Below, piece by piece: positions 16,731 through 24,802 of a DNA stretch of 64,000 nt. The notes under the pieces were generated by a model. It was not told the origin of the DNA. It did not search any database and saw only the letters and a list, made by a program, of their open reading frames with translations. This stretch comes from Streptomyces durmitorensis (GTDB lineage Bacteria; Actinomycetota; Actinomycetes; Streptomycetales; Streptomycetaceae): assembly GCF_023498005.1 (NCBI RefSeq), contig NZ_CP097289.1, positions 6,634,001 through 6,698,000 on the forward strand, read 5' to 3'. The position numbers were made by a program, and so were the translations under genes. Numbering within the stretch: the first letter of the stretch is position 1; each line of letters starts with the position of its first letter.

Positions 16731-18191
16731 ATGTCGTCCTCAAGACAGGCGCGAGCCATCGCCCGCGCCGGAGCCGTGGCCGTGCTCACCGCGCTCGTCG
16801 GAGCACTGCTGCCGGCGGCCACCGCGCACGCGCAAGGCCGCACGGTCCAGGGCGGACGGCTCGACTGGGGCATCAAATCCTCCTTCCAGAGCTACGTCAC
16901 CGGGCCGATCGCGCAGGGGAGTTCGACGCTCCAGGGCGGGGCCGCCACGGTCGGCGGCAGTCAGTTCCGCTTCCATTCGGCGAAGGGTTCGTACGACCCG
17001 GACAGCGGGGCCTTCAGCGCCGCCTTCTCCGGAGGGGTGCGCTTCCTCGGGCACAAGAAGGGCGGCTCGTACGAGCTGGACCTCACCATCAGCCGCCCCA
17101 CCGTCAAGATCTCCGGCGGCTCCGGCACGCTCTACGCCGACATGGTCAGCAAGGAGAAGGGCACGGGCAAGGTCACATCCACCGCCCAGGTGCCGCTCGC
17201 GACCCTCGGCATGTCCGGCATCAACATGAAGGGCGGCGCGGGCCCGATCGCCCTCGATAACCTTCCCGCCACGCTCACTTCCCAGGGTGCGAAGGCCTTC
17301 GCCGGGTACTACACGGCGGGCACCGAGCTCGACCGGGTGAGCCTGTCGACGGACCTCGCGGCGAAGTCCGGCTCCGGTTCCGGCTCCGACAAGCCCTCCA
17401 AGAAGCCCTCGCCGAAGCCCTCTCAGTCCGCGAAGTCCGACGAGAAGGCGAAGGCCGGCCGTATCGAGGACGCCGCCGTCGACTGGGGCGTGCGCCGCAC
17501 CTTCCGGGAGTACGTCACCGGCTCCATCGCCCAGGGCGAATGGAAACTGTCCGCCGGGGCCCAGGACGGGGGCGCGCTCTTCCGCTTCCCGCGGGGCGAG
17601 GGGACGTACGACAAGAAGAAGCAGACCCTCGACGCGGACTTCGCGGGCGCGGTGCGCTTCACCGGTGAGCACGGCCTCGATCTCGCGCTGAGCAAGGTCG
17701 CCGTCGAGGTGAAGGACGGCAAGGGCACGCTCTTCGCGGACGTCGACAGCAAGGGCAGCAAAAGCAGCAAGGGCGTCACGCTGAAGAAGGCACCCCTGAT
17801 CACCTTCGCGGCCGAGGAGTTGAAGCCGAAGGACGGGCTCGTCTCCCTCACCGAGGTGCCCTCGAAGCTCACCGCCGACGGCGCCAAGGCGTTCGGCGGC
17901 ATGTACAAGGCGGGCTCCGACATGGACCCGCTCTCGCTCGCCGTCGGCCTCGACGCCGACGCGAAGCTGCCCGCGCTGCCGGACCTCGGCTCCTCCGCGA
18001 GCCCGGCACCGCAGGCGAAGAAGGCCGAGCCGAAGACCGAGAACACCGCTTCGGACGCCTCCGACTCCTCGTCGCCCGCCCTGCCGATCGGCATCGGCGC
18101 GGGCGTGGCGCTGCTGCTCGCCGCCGCGGTCACGTTCGGCGTCGTACGCAAGAAGCGTGCGGCGACGGACACCCCCGGCTCGGACTCCTGA
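16731..18191 (+). CDS. HtaA-domain cell-surface heme-binding protein
   Basis: A 486-residue surface protein: signal peptide ending TAHA, two HtaA domains (about residues 40-205 and 240-400), then a linker and a C-terminal membrane helix IGIGAGVALLLAAAVTF followed by basic residues. Each domain opens with a DWG-(I/V)-(K/R)-xx-F-xx-Y-V-T-G motif (LDWGIKSSFQSYVTG and VDWGVRRTFREYVTG), and later has YDP or YDKK, then GAVRFTGEHG-like strands. In corynebacteria HtaA domains bind heme through such Tyr/His residues. A Ser/Pro/Lys linker separates the domains. GGAGGGG lies six bases before ATG. Confidence 0.9.
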   Translation: MSSSRQARAIARAGAVAVLTALVGALLPAATAHAQGRTVQGGRLDWGIKSSFQSYVTGPIAQGSSTLQGGAATVGGSQFRFHSAKGSYDPDSGAFSAAFSGGVRFLGHKKGGSYELDLTISRPTVKISGGSGTLYADMVSKEKGTGKVTSTAQVPLATLGMSGINMKGGAGPIALDNLPATLTSQGAKAFAGYYTAGTELDRVSLSTDLAAKSGSGSGSDKPSKKPSPKPSQSAKSDEKAKAGRIEDAAVDWGVRRTFREYVTGSIAQGEWKLSAGAQDGGALFRFPRGEGTYDKKKQTLDADFAGAVRFTGEHGLDLALSKVAVEVKDGKGTLFADVDSKGSKSSKGVTLKKAPLITFAAEELKPKDGLVSLTEVPSKLTADGAKAFGGMYKAGSDMDPLSLAVGLDADAKLPALPDLGSSASPAPQAKKAEPKTENTASDASDSSSPALPIGIGAGVALLLAAAVTFGVVRKKRAATDTPGSDS

Positions 18192-18306
18192 CCTTTCGGC
18201 TCGGATTCCTGACCCTCGGTTCGGATTCCCGGACCTCTCGCGGGTCGCGTCCCACCTCTGCTTGCTCGTCTCTCTGCTGACTCGTCTCTCAAGGAGAAGC
18301 CTGACC

Positions 18307-19815
18307 ATGGCCGCCAACCGTCGTCCCATAACCCTCGCGGCAGCCGTCGCGACCGCCGTCACGCTCGGCGCGACCGCCCTGACCCTTCCGGCGCTCGCCG
18401 CGGACAGCGGCAACGCCGCAGCGCCGCAGGTGGAACTCAAGGACGGCACGCTGGACTGGGGCTTCAAGGAGTCCTTCCGCAAGTACGTCACCGGCATGGC
18501 CGCAGGCAAGATCGAGGCCACGGACGGCGCCAAGCAGGCCGCCGACAACGGGGTGTTCACCTTCACCGACGGCAAGGGGACGTACGACACCGGGACGCAC
18601 GCCACCGACGTCGCCTTCAAGGGCAGCGTCCGCTTCTCCTCCACGGCCCACGGCTTCGACATCAAGGTCGCCGACGTGAAGGTCCGCACGAAGGGCACGA
18701 GCGGCGCCATCCAGGCCGACGTCAGCCTCAACGGCACCGCCCAGAACGACATCGACGTCGCCAAGCTCGACCTGACCGGCATCACACCCGGCACGGGCGA
18801 GGGCGGCGCGATGACCTACAAGGACATCCCGGCGACGCTGACGGCGGACGGCGCCAAGGCGTTCAACGGCATGTACAAGGAGGGCGACAAGCTCGACCCG
18901 GCCACCCTCTCGGTGAAGCAGGGCGGCGCCCCCACCGAGAAGCCGACCGAGACGCCGAAGCCGACGGACAAGCCCACCGAGACGCCCAAGCCGACCGCGA
19001 AGCCCACCGAGACCCCGAAGCCGACGGCGAAGCCGACCGCGACCGCGACGCCGAAGCCGACGTCCGGCACCGAGCAGCCCGCGGGCGAGGTCCACGACGG
19101 CTCGCTCGCCTGGGGCGTGAAGGAGAGCTTCCGCCGGTACATCGAGTCCGGCGGCGGCGCCACGCTCTCCGGCGGCGCCGAGAAGAACGACAACGGCTAC
19201 GACTTCCCGTACGCCAAGGGCGATGTGGACAGCGACGCGAAGAAGCTGGACGCGTCCTTCGGGGGCGCCGTCCGCTTCCAGTACAAGGCGCACGGCATCG
19301 ACATGAAGTTCAGCGACATCAAGGTGGCCGCGAGCGGCACCAAGGGCACGCTGACCGTGGACGTCACCACGCCCAAGGGCACCAACAACGACGTGAAGTT
19401 CGCGACGCTCGACCTCTCCAAGGCCTCGTACACGGCGAAGGACGATGTCGTCGTGCTCGACAAGGTGCCCGCGGCGTTCACCGCGGCGGGCGCGAAGCAG
19501 TTCGAGAGCGAGGACGCGCCGTCCGGCTACAAGGAGGGTGACGCGATCGACCCGGTGACCGTGGCTCTCGCGGTCGCCGACGGGGCGCAGCTGCCGGGCG
19601 GCAGCGGCGGCACCGGCGACACGGCAGGCACGGGCGGTTCCGGCTCCACCGGCGGGGGTTCGTCCGACCTCGGCGGTTCGGTCGGCGGCGGCACGGGCGG
19701 CTCGATGGCGTCCACCGGTGCGTCGGTGCCGACGGGTGCGCTGCTCGGGACGGCGGGTGTGATCGTCGCCGCGGGCGCGGGAGCGGTCTTCGTGGCCAGG
19801 CGCCGCACTTCCTGA
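18307..19815 (+). CDS. HtaA-domain surface protein with sortase-like tail
   Basis: A 502-residue exported protein with two HtaA domains, opening LDWGFKESFRKYVTG and LAWGVKESFRRYIESG. They are joined by a linker of repeated TEKPTETPKP and TAKPTETPKP units (about residues 215-260). The C-terminus has a Gly/Ser-rich stalk, MASTGA, a hydrophobic helix and ARRRTS. That resembles a class E sortase signal (LAxTG) with M in place of L. Start ATG 18307 follows AAGGAG; the upstream in-frame codons overlap the previous stop region and are not protein-like. Likely co-transcribed with the previous gene under the iron box. Confidence 0.88.
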   Translation: MAANRRPITLAAAVATAVTLGATALTLPALAADSGNAAAPQVELKDGTLDWGFKESFRKYVTGMAAGKIEATDGAKQAADNGVFTFTDGKGTYDTGTHATDVAFKGSVRFSSTAHGFDIKVADVKVRTKGTSGAIQADVSLNGTAQNDIDVAKLDLTGITPGTGEGGAMTYKDIPATLTADGAKAFNGMYKEGDKLDPATLSVKQGGAPTEKPTETPKPTDKPTETPKPTAKPTETPKPTAKPTATATPKPTSGTEQPAGEVHDGSLAWGVKESFRRYIESGGGATLSGGAEKNDNGYDFPYAKGDVDSDAKKLDASFGGAVRFQYKAHGIDMKFSDIKVAASGTKGTLTVDVTTPKGTNNDVKFATLDLSKASYTAKDDVVVLDKVPAAFTAAGAKQFESEDAPSGYKEGDAIDPVTVALAVADGAQLPGGSGGTGDTAGTGGSGSTGGGSSDLGGSVGGGTGGSMASTGASVPTGALLGTAGVIVAAGAGAVFVARRRTS

Positions 19816-19833
19816 GGATGTTTGAATGCCCGG

Positions 19834-20493
19834 GTGACAGAACCACTTGAGGGCCTTGACGTCCTGCGAGTCTTCTGCGGGCCCGACGGTCGGCACGGCA
19901 ACGAGCTCGGTGTCGTGCGCGACGGGGCCCGCGTTCCCGGGCGGGGCGAGCGGCAGGAGATCGCCGGGAAGCTCGGCTTCAGCGAGACGGTGTTCGTCGA
20001 TGACCCCGAGCGCGGGGTCATCGACATCTACACCCCCACGCTGCGGCTTCCCTTCGCCGGGCACCCTTGCGTCGGTACGTCCTGGCTGCTGGACGTCCCC
20101 GAACTGGTCACGCCCGCGGGGGTGGTTCAGGCCCGTCAGGACGGGGAGTTCAGCTGGATCGCGGCGCGTGCGGAATGGGCGCCGGAGCGGACGCTGCGTC
20201 CGTACGGGAGCCCGGCCGAGGTGGACGCCCTGGCGGTGCCTCCGCAGGGGGAGTGGGTGTACGCGTGGGCGTGGGAGGACGAGGCGGCGGGGCGGGTCCG
20301 TGCCCGGGGCTTTCCGGGGCGCGATGACGGCATCCGGGAGGACGAGGCCACGGGGGCGGCGGCGTTGCTGTTGTGCGCGGAGCTGGGCCGGGCGTTGAAC
20401 ATCACGCAGGGGCGCGGCTCGCAGATCCTTGCGGCGCCGGGGCCAGGGGGGTTGATCGAGGTGGGGGGACGTGTGCGGCTCGATGGGCGCTGA
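19834..20493 (+). CDS. PhzF-family isomerase-like protein
   Basis: A 219-residue, rather short PhzF/diaminopimelate-epimerase-fold protein. LDVLRVFCGPDGRHGNELGVV carries the GNxL(A/G)V motif (residues quoted: HGNELGVV), followed by LGFSETVFVDDP, YTPTLRLPFAGHPCVGTSWLL and DEATGAAALLLC near the end. Usual PhzF proteins have about 260-300 residues; the second half here looks abbreviated. Function is unknown; PhzF proteins isomerise small carboxylated metabolites. GTG 19834 lies 18 bp after the HtaA stop; the TTG at 19822 is an alternative. Confidence 0.82.
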   Translation: MTEPLEGLDVLRVFCGPDGRHGNELGVVRDGARVPGRGERQEIAGKLGFSETVFVDDPERGVIDIYTPTLRLPFAGHPCVGTSWLLDVPELVTPAGVVQARQDGEFSWIAARAEWAPERTLRPYGSPAEVDALAVPPQGEWVYAWAWEDEAAGRVRARGFPGRDDGIREDEATGAAALLLCAELGRALNITQGRGSQILAAPGPGGLIEVGGRVRLDGR

Positions 20494-20498
20494 GCGCT

Positions 20499-20628
20499 CT
20501 GGCGCGGGGGCCTTGGTTGCCGCCATCACCGGCTTCGCCGAGTTCGTCCTCAATCGCCGGACGGGCTGAAATTTCAGCCCGTCCGGCGATTGAGGACATC
20601 TTGTACGGGGTCTGGGGCAGAGCCCCAG
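20499..20628. repeat. Intergenic repeat element with 52-bp perfect palindrome
   Basis: The core 20546-20597 is a perfect palindrome with 26-base arms and no loop (centre GAAATTTC). It is followed by a second hairpin, CTGGGGC-AGA-GCCCCAG (20612-20628). Upstream DNA from CTGGCGCGGG matches 52381 onward. The element separates convergent genes and probably serves as a two-way terminator. Confidence 0.85.
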
Positions 20629-20644
20629 CCAGGCCCTCGCGTGC

Positions 20645-21301
20645 TTACGCGGACAGCGGGAACTCTTCCCCCAGCTCGCGGAACACCCCGGTATTCAAAG
20701 CGAAAGCGCGCTTGCACTCGTCCACGATCCGCTGCCGCTCCAGCTCGTCGGGGACGACTTCCCCGAGGCCGTCCAGCAGCTCCCGATAGCCCCGCTTGAA
20801 CGCGGCCGGGTTCGAGATTCCCTCGAAGACGTAGAACCGCACTCCGTCGCCCTTCCGGGCGAACCCCCACGTCTGCTCCGCCTTGCCGCGGATGATCTGG
20901 CCGCCGGAGAGATCGCCGAGGTAACGGGTGTAGTGGTGGGCCACATAGCCGCCGGGCCACTCCTGCGCGCACTCCGCGACCCGCGCCGCGTACGCCGCCG
21001 TGGCGGGCAGCGGGGTGGCCGAGGCCTGCCAGCCCGCGCCCCGCAGATGGGAGAGGTCCCGCTCCAGCTCCGCGACGCGCAGCAGCTCGGGCTGTATGAA
21101 CGGCCCCGCGACCGGGCCGTCCTTCAGCGCCGCGGCGCCCTCCTCCAGGGCGCGGTACACGAACCACAGCTGCTCGGTGTAGCGCGCGTACGCGTCGACG
21201 CCGAGCCTGCCGCCGAGGAGGTCGCTCATGAACGTCGAGGTCTCCGCCTCCGTGTGCTGCTCGTGCGACGCGGTGCGGATGACCGTGGAGAACGGATCCA
21301 T
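20645..21301 (-). CDS. Biliverdin-producing heme oxygenase
   Basis: A 218-residue heme oxygenase that opens heme to biliverdin, carbon monoxide and iron in the cytoplasm. The proximal histidine is in ASHEQHTEAETSTFM (H16 by alignment with the HxxAE pattern), and the distal helix carries YLGDLSGGQIIRG. FYVFEGISNPAAFKRGYR is also family-typical. ATG 21301 was chosen: upstream in-frame codons are not family-like. An iron-box palindrome 90 bp upstream indicates iron control, in keeping with the heme uptake genes around it. Confidence 0.94.
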   Translation of the reverse strand: MDPFSTVIRTASHEQHTEAETSTFMSDLLGGRLGVDAYARYTEQLWFVYRALEEGAAALKDGPVAGPFIQPELLRVAELERDLSHLRGAGWQASATPLPATAAYAARVAECAQEWPGGYVAHHYTRYLGDLSGGQIIRGKAEQTWGFARKGDGVRFYVFEGISNPAAFKRGYRELLDGLGEVVPDELERQRIVDECKRAFALNTGVFRELGEEFPLSA

Positions 21302-21390
21302 GAGGGACCTCCGAAGCCGAATGGAGCGTAGAAAGCCGAAGAAGGGCGGGAACCAGTGCGAACCGGCGTGGCCTTCACCGATCATCCAAG

Positions 21391-21404
21391 TTAGGCTTGC
21401 CTAA
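21391..21404. promoter_or_regulatory. Iron box upstream of heme oxygenase
   Basis: TTAGGC-TT-GCCTAA is a perfect palindrome, with flanks AAG and GTC, matching the core of the DmdR/IdeR operator. It lies between the heme oxygenase start and the methionine aminopeptidase stop, on the promoter side of the former. Confidence 0.85.
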
Positions 21405-21453
21405 GTCAACTGGTTCCCGACGTCCTGTCGGTAAAACGCTACCCGCTCAGAGC

Positions 21454-22311
21454 TCAGGGAAGCGTAAGGATCTCCGCCCCGGTGTCCGTCACCACGAGCG
21501 TGTGCTCGAACTGCGCGGTCCGCTTGCGGTCCTTCGTCACCACGGTCCAGCCGTCCTCCCACATGTCGTACTCGTACGTGCCGAGGGTCAGCATCGGCTC
21601 GATCGTGAACGTCATGCCCGGCTGGATGACCGTCGTCGCGTGCGGGCTGTCGTAGTGGGGGACGATCAGGCCGGAGTGGAAGGACGTGTTGATGCCGTGG
21701 CCGGTGAAGTCGCGGACGACGCCGTAGCCGAAGCGCTTGGCGTACGACTCGATGACGCGGCCGATGATGTTGATCTGGCGGCCGGGCTTGACCGCCTTGA
21801 TGGCGCGGGCGAGGGACTCACGGGTCCGCTCCACGAGGAGCGTGGACTCCTCGTCGACGTCCCCGACCAGGTATGTCGCGTTGTTGTCGCCGTGCACCCC
21901 GCCGATGTACGCGGTCACGTCGAGGTTGATGATGTCGCCGTCGCCCAGGACGGTGGAGTCCGGGATGCCGTGGCAGATGACCTCGTTGACCGAGGTGCAC
22001 AGCGACTTCTGGAAGCCGCGGTAGCCGAGCGTGGACGGGTAGGCGCCGTGGTCGCACATGTACTCGTGGGCGACGCGGTCCAGCTCATCGGTGGTCACGC
22101 CGGGCGCGATGTGCTTGGCGGCCTCGGCCATCGCGCGCGCGGCGATACGGCCCGCCGTGCGCATCAGCTCGACGGTCTCGGGGGTCTGCACCTCCGGCCC
22201 CTTGTACGGGGTGGGCGCGGGTTTCCCCACGTACTCCGGGCGCCTGATGTTTCCCGGAACGGGGCGGATGGGGGAGAGCTCCCCTGGGACGAGCAGTGAC
22301 TGGCCAGACAT
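21454..22311 (-). CDS. map: Type I methionine aminopeptidase
   Basis: A 285-residue MAP that removes initiator methionine from new proteins. The five metal ligands are visible: two aspartates in [17 protein letters not shown], the histidine in [12 protein letters not shown], and glutamates in FTIEPML and FEHTLVV. Substrate-pocket residues [14 protein letters not shown] are intact. An N-terminal extension of about 40 residues, rich in Pro, is common in actinobacterial MAP paralogues. ATG 22311. The housekeeping copy normally sits with secY and adk, so this is probably a second MAP. Confidence 0.95.
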   Translation of the reverse strand: MSGQSLLVPGELSPIRPVPGNIRRPEYVGKPAPTPYKGPEVQTPETVELMRTAGRIAARAMAEAAKHIAPGVTTDELDRVAHEYMCDHGAYPSTLGYRGFQKSLCTSVNEVICHGIPDSTVLGDGDIINLDVTAYIGGVHGDNNATYLVGDVDEESTLLVERTRESLARAIKAVKPGRQINIIGRVIESYAKRFGYGVVRDFTGHGINTSFHSGLIVPHYDSPHATTVIQPGMTFTIEPMLTLGTYEYDMWEDGWTVVTKDRKRTAQFEHTLVVTDTGAEILTLP

Positions 22312-22403
22312 GCCAGCGAGTCTAACCAGCGGTGGTGGGGCAGCATGGCTCAGAGAGCGGGACCCAGCAGCACCCAGCGGTACTGAAACGAGAGGAGCGG
22401 GCC

Positions 22404-22637
22404 ATGGCGCTGTTCAAGAAGCGGACCGTCGGCAAGCCGGGCGAGTGGTACTACTGCCTGGAGCACAAGAAGGTCGAGGAGGGCCCCGACTGCCCCGGCA
22501 AGGACCGCTTCGGGCCCTACGCGTCCCGCGAGGAGGCCCAGCGCGCGATGGAGACCGCCGCGGAGCGGAACCTGGAGTGGGAGACCGACCCGAAGTGGCA
22601 CGACAAGGACGACCGGGGCCAGGCCGGCAGCGCCTGA
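22404..22637 (+). CDS. Conserved small protein
   Basis: A 77-residue hydrophilic protein starting [21 protein letters not shown], with two cysteines ([19 protein letters not shown]) that could bind a metal, then a SPOR-like [19 protein letters not shown] helix. Similar short proteins occur widely in actinobacteria, but I know of no function. GAGAGGAGC precedes ATG 22404. A hairpin with CCGCCGG/CCGGCGG arms (22642-22667) lies between its stop and that of the convergent transporter. Confidence 0.8.
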   Translation: MALFKKRTVGKPGEWYYCLEHKKVEEGPDCPGKDRFGPYASREEAQRAMETAAERNLEWETDPKWHDKDDRGQAGSA

Positions 22638-22656
22638 CCCGCCGCCGGGCGCCCGG

Positions 22657-23922
22657 TCATCCGGCGGCGGAGACCTCCCGGCGCCGGAGCGCGTCCTCGT
22701 CGGTGGTCGCGTCGTACGAGAGCAGCTTCGGAAGCACCGCTGTCAGGGCGGCGACCGAGGCGACGCAGGCGAGGCCGCCCGACCAGATCGCGCTGCGGGT
22801 GCCGGTCCAGCCGGCGGCCGCCCCCGCGCGGACCTGGCCCAGCTGCGGGCCGACGCTGTAGGAGAGCACCTCGATGCCGGCGAGGCGCCCCCGCAGCTCG
22901 TCCGGGATCGTCTGGTTCCAGATCGTGGAGCGGCCGAGCCCGCTGAGCATGTCGCCCGCGCCCGCGAGGGCCAGGCAGACGAGCACCAGCCATACGTTGC
23001 CGAACCATCCCGCGGCCGTGATCGCGAGCCCCCAGCCCGCCGCCCCGAACACCACGAGCAGCCCGTGCCGCCGCACCCGCGAGGTCCACCCGCTGGTCAG
23101 GCTGAGCAGCAGCGAGCCGACCGCACCGGCCGCGTACATCAGGCCGAGCGACCACTCCGCGTCGAGATCCTCCGCGAGGAACGGGAAGATCGTGTTCGGG
23201 AAGGCGAAGAACATCGCCGCCATGTCGATCGCGTACGTGCCGAGCAGCACCGGCCGCGACCACGCGTACCGCGCGCCTTCCGCGAGGCCCCGCAGGGAGG
23301 GCTTCTCGGCGTCGTGCGCGGGCGGCGCGGGGGCGATGCGGGCGCACAGGGCCACGGAGGCGGCGAAGCAGACCACCGTCACCGCGTACGCGGGTGCGTG
23401 CCCGGCGTAGGCGACGACCAGGCCCGCCAGCGAGGGGGCCGCGATCGCGCCGACGTTCCAGCGCAGCGAGTTGAGCGCGGTGGCGGCGATGAGCTGGTCG
23501 TGCGGCACGATGCGCGCCATCAGGGAGTCGAGGGCGGGGCGTTGCAGTCCCGCGAGCGCGGAGACTCCGGCCGCCACCACGTACAGCGGCCACAGCAGCG
23601 GCTCCGGGAGCAGCGCGTTCAGCAGGAGCACCGCCGCGAGGAGGCCGAGTCCCGCCTCGGTCAGGAGAATCACCTTGCGCCGGTCGACCGCGTCGGCCAG
23701 CGCACCGCCGTAGAGCCCGAAGACGATCAGCGGGACCAGCTCGACCGCGCCCATCGCCCCGACGGCGAGCGGCGAGTCGGTGAGGTCCTTGATCTGCAAC
23801 GGCAGCGCGACCAGGGCCATGAAGCTGCCGAAGGTGGTGACGAGCCCCTGGACCCAGAGCAGCCGGAAGTCACGCGTGGAGCGCCAGGGGGAGAGGTCGG
23901 GCAGTACGGAGGAGAGGGACAC
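22657..23922 (-). CDS. MFS exporter, enterobactin-exporter (EntS)-like
   Basis: A 421-residue MFS protein with about 12 helices. It begins LSPWRSTRDFRLLWVQGLVTTFG, and the loop GGALADAVDRRKV is the helix 2-3 motif. LQRPALDSLMARIVPHDQL and GRSTIWNQTIPDELRGRLAG are typical of the DHA3/EntS group, which export siderophores or macrolides. The substrate is not known; the iron genes upstream make a siderophore role possible but not shown. ATG 23922; no clear operon partner. Confidence 0.88.
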   Translation of the reverse strand: MSLSSVLPDLSPWRSTRDFRLLWVQGLVTTFGSFMALVALPLQIKDLTDSPLAVGAMGAVELVPLIVFGLYGGALADAVDRRKVILLTEAGLGLLAAVLLLNALLPEPLLWPLYVVAAGVSALAGLQRPALDSLMARIVPHDQLIAATALNSLRWNVGAIAAPSLAGLVVAYAGHAPAYAVTVVCFAASVALCARIAPAPPAHDAEKPSLRGLAEGARYAWSRPVLLGTYAIDMAAMFFAFPNTIFPFLAEDLDAEWSLGLMYAAGAVGSLLLSLTSGWTSRVRRHGLLVVFGAAGWGLAITAAGWFGNVWLVLVCLALAGAGDMLSGLGRSTIWNQTIPDELRGRLAGIEVLSYSVGPQLGQVRAGAAAGWTGTRSAIWSGGLACVASVAALTAVLPKLLSYDATTDEDALRRREVSAAG

Positions 23923-23991
23923 GAACAGCCATGGTCAGCGCCACTTGAGCTTCGGGGCAACCGATTTCTCCGGGCGGGGCGCCTCCCGTAG

Positions 23992-24102
23992 CCCCTGAGC
24001 CGCCGCTGCGCGGCGGATCTTTCCCGCCCACCCATCCGTTACCCCGCGGGGCGATCGGGTGGGTGGGTGGGAGACATCCGCCGCGAAGCGGCGGCTCAGG
24101 GC
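23992..24102. repeat. GTGGGTGGG/CGCGGCGG inverted element, copy 1
   Basis: A long imperfect inverted repeat. The left arm reads TGAGCCGCCGCTGCGCGGCGG then CCCGCCCACCCATCCG, and the right arm is CGATCGGGTGGGTGGG then CCGCCGCGAAGCGGCGGCTCA. Nested inside are the smaller stems CCGCC-N-GGCGG. Related copies lie at 33674-33892, 39823-39869 and 45857-46158, always between genes. Confidence 0.85.
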
Positions 24103-24108
24103 GCGCCC

Positions 24109-24723
24109 TCACCACCGCGCCGGCGGCGGCGACGTCAGCTGATCCGCCAGCCGCGAGAGCCGGTCACGCAGCCGCCTGCGGCCCCGCGCCGCCGGGAGCG
24201 AATTCTCACCCGCCGCCGCGCTCACCAGGTGCTGGACCATGTCGAGATCGAGCTCGGGCGTCTGCGGCACGGTCAGCGCCTCATGCGCCATGGCCCGCAG
24301 ATCGCCGTCCCCCGAACCCAGGGCAAGCACCGTCGCCCCCGCCGCACGGGCGTCGTGCACCCGCTCCAGCAAGCCCGCGCCCGGCGACGCGGCGGGCGTG
24401 TCCGGTGCCACCACGAGCAGGGTCTCGCCGCGCCGTGCCGCCTCGATCCGGCCGAGCCCGGTCGAGAGGTGCGCGGGGTCGCCCTCCCGCACCCGGTGGC
24501 GTACGAGCGTCGGCGTCAGTTCCGGTGTGCCGGACCACGCCGCCTCGTCCACGAGATGCGCGGCCAGATGCCACGGCTCGTACTCCTCCGTGCCCACGAG
24601 CAGCAGCCCGCCCCCGTGCGGCACCACGGAGGACCGCAGCGTCCCCGCGAAGCGTCGCGTCGCGCCCACCCACTGGGTTCCTGCGAGCACTTCGCGCAGC
24701 AGCGCGACCCGTACGGCGTCCAT
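24109..24723 (-). CDS. Conserved hypothetical protein, SIS-like features
   Basis: A 204-residue cytoplasmic protein. The middle, RRGETLLVVAPDTPAA, then VHDARAAGATVLALGSGDGDL and MAHEALTVPQ, resembles the end of SIS (sugar isomerase) domains that read LALTGGDGELAELAHEALVV. The C-terminus is a basic helix, RRRLRDRLSRLADQL. Function not recognised; the SIS link is an impression from local pattern only. Divergent from the sialidase-like gene. The stop lies just beyond the intergenic repeat. Confidence 0.65.
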   Translation of the reverse strand: MDAVRVALLREVLAGTQWVGATRRFAGTLRSSVVPHGGGLLLVGTEEYEPWHLAAHLVDEAAWSGTPELTPTLVRHRVREGDPAHLSTGLGRIEAARRGETLLVVAPDTPAASPGAGLLERVHDARAAGATVLALGSGDGDLRAMAHEALTVPQTPELDLDMVQHLVSAAAGENSLPAARGRRRLRDRLSRLADQLTSPPPARW

Positions 24724-24802
24724 GGGGTCGCATCCTGCCTCAACATGCCAGTCGTCAGGCGGAGTTCACCGGGAATTCGCTCGGGGTGGGGACTGACCCG
24801 GG

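Noticed and set aside
16740..18794. 684-codon reverse open frame
   Set aside because: Antisense of the HtaA genes; repetitive Leu/Gly/Arg/Glu without a fold.
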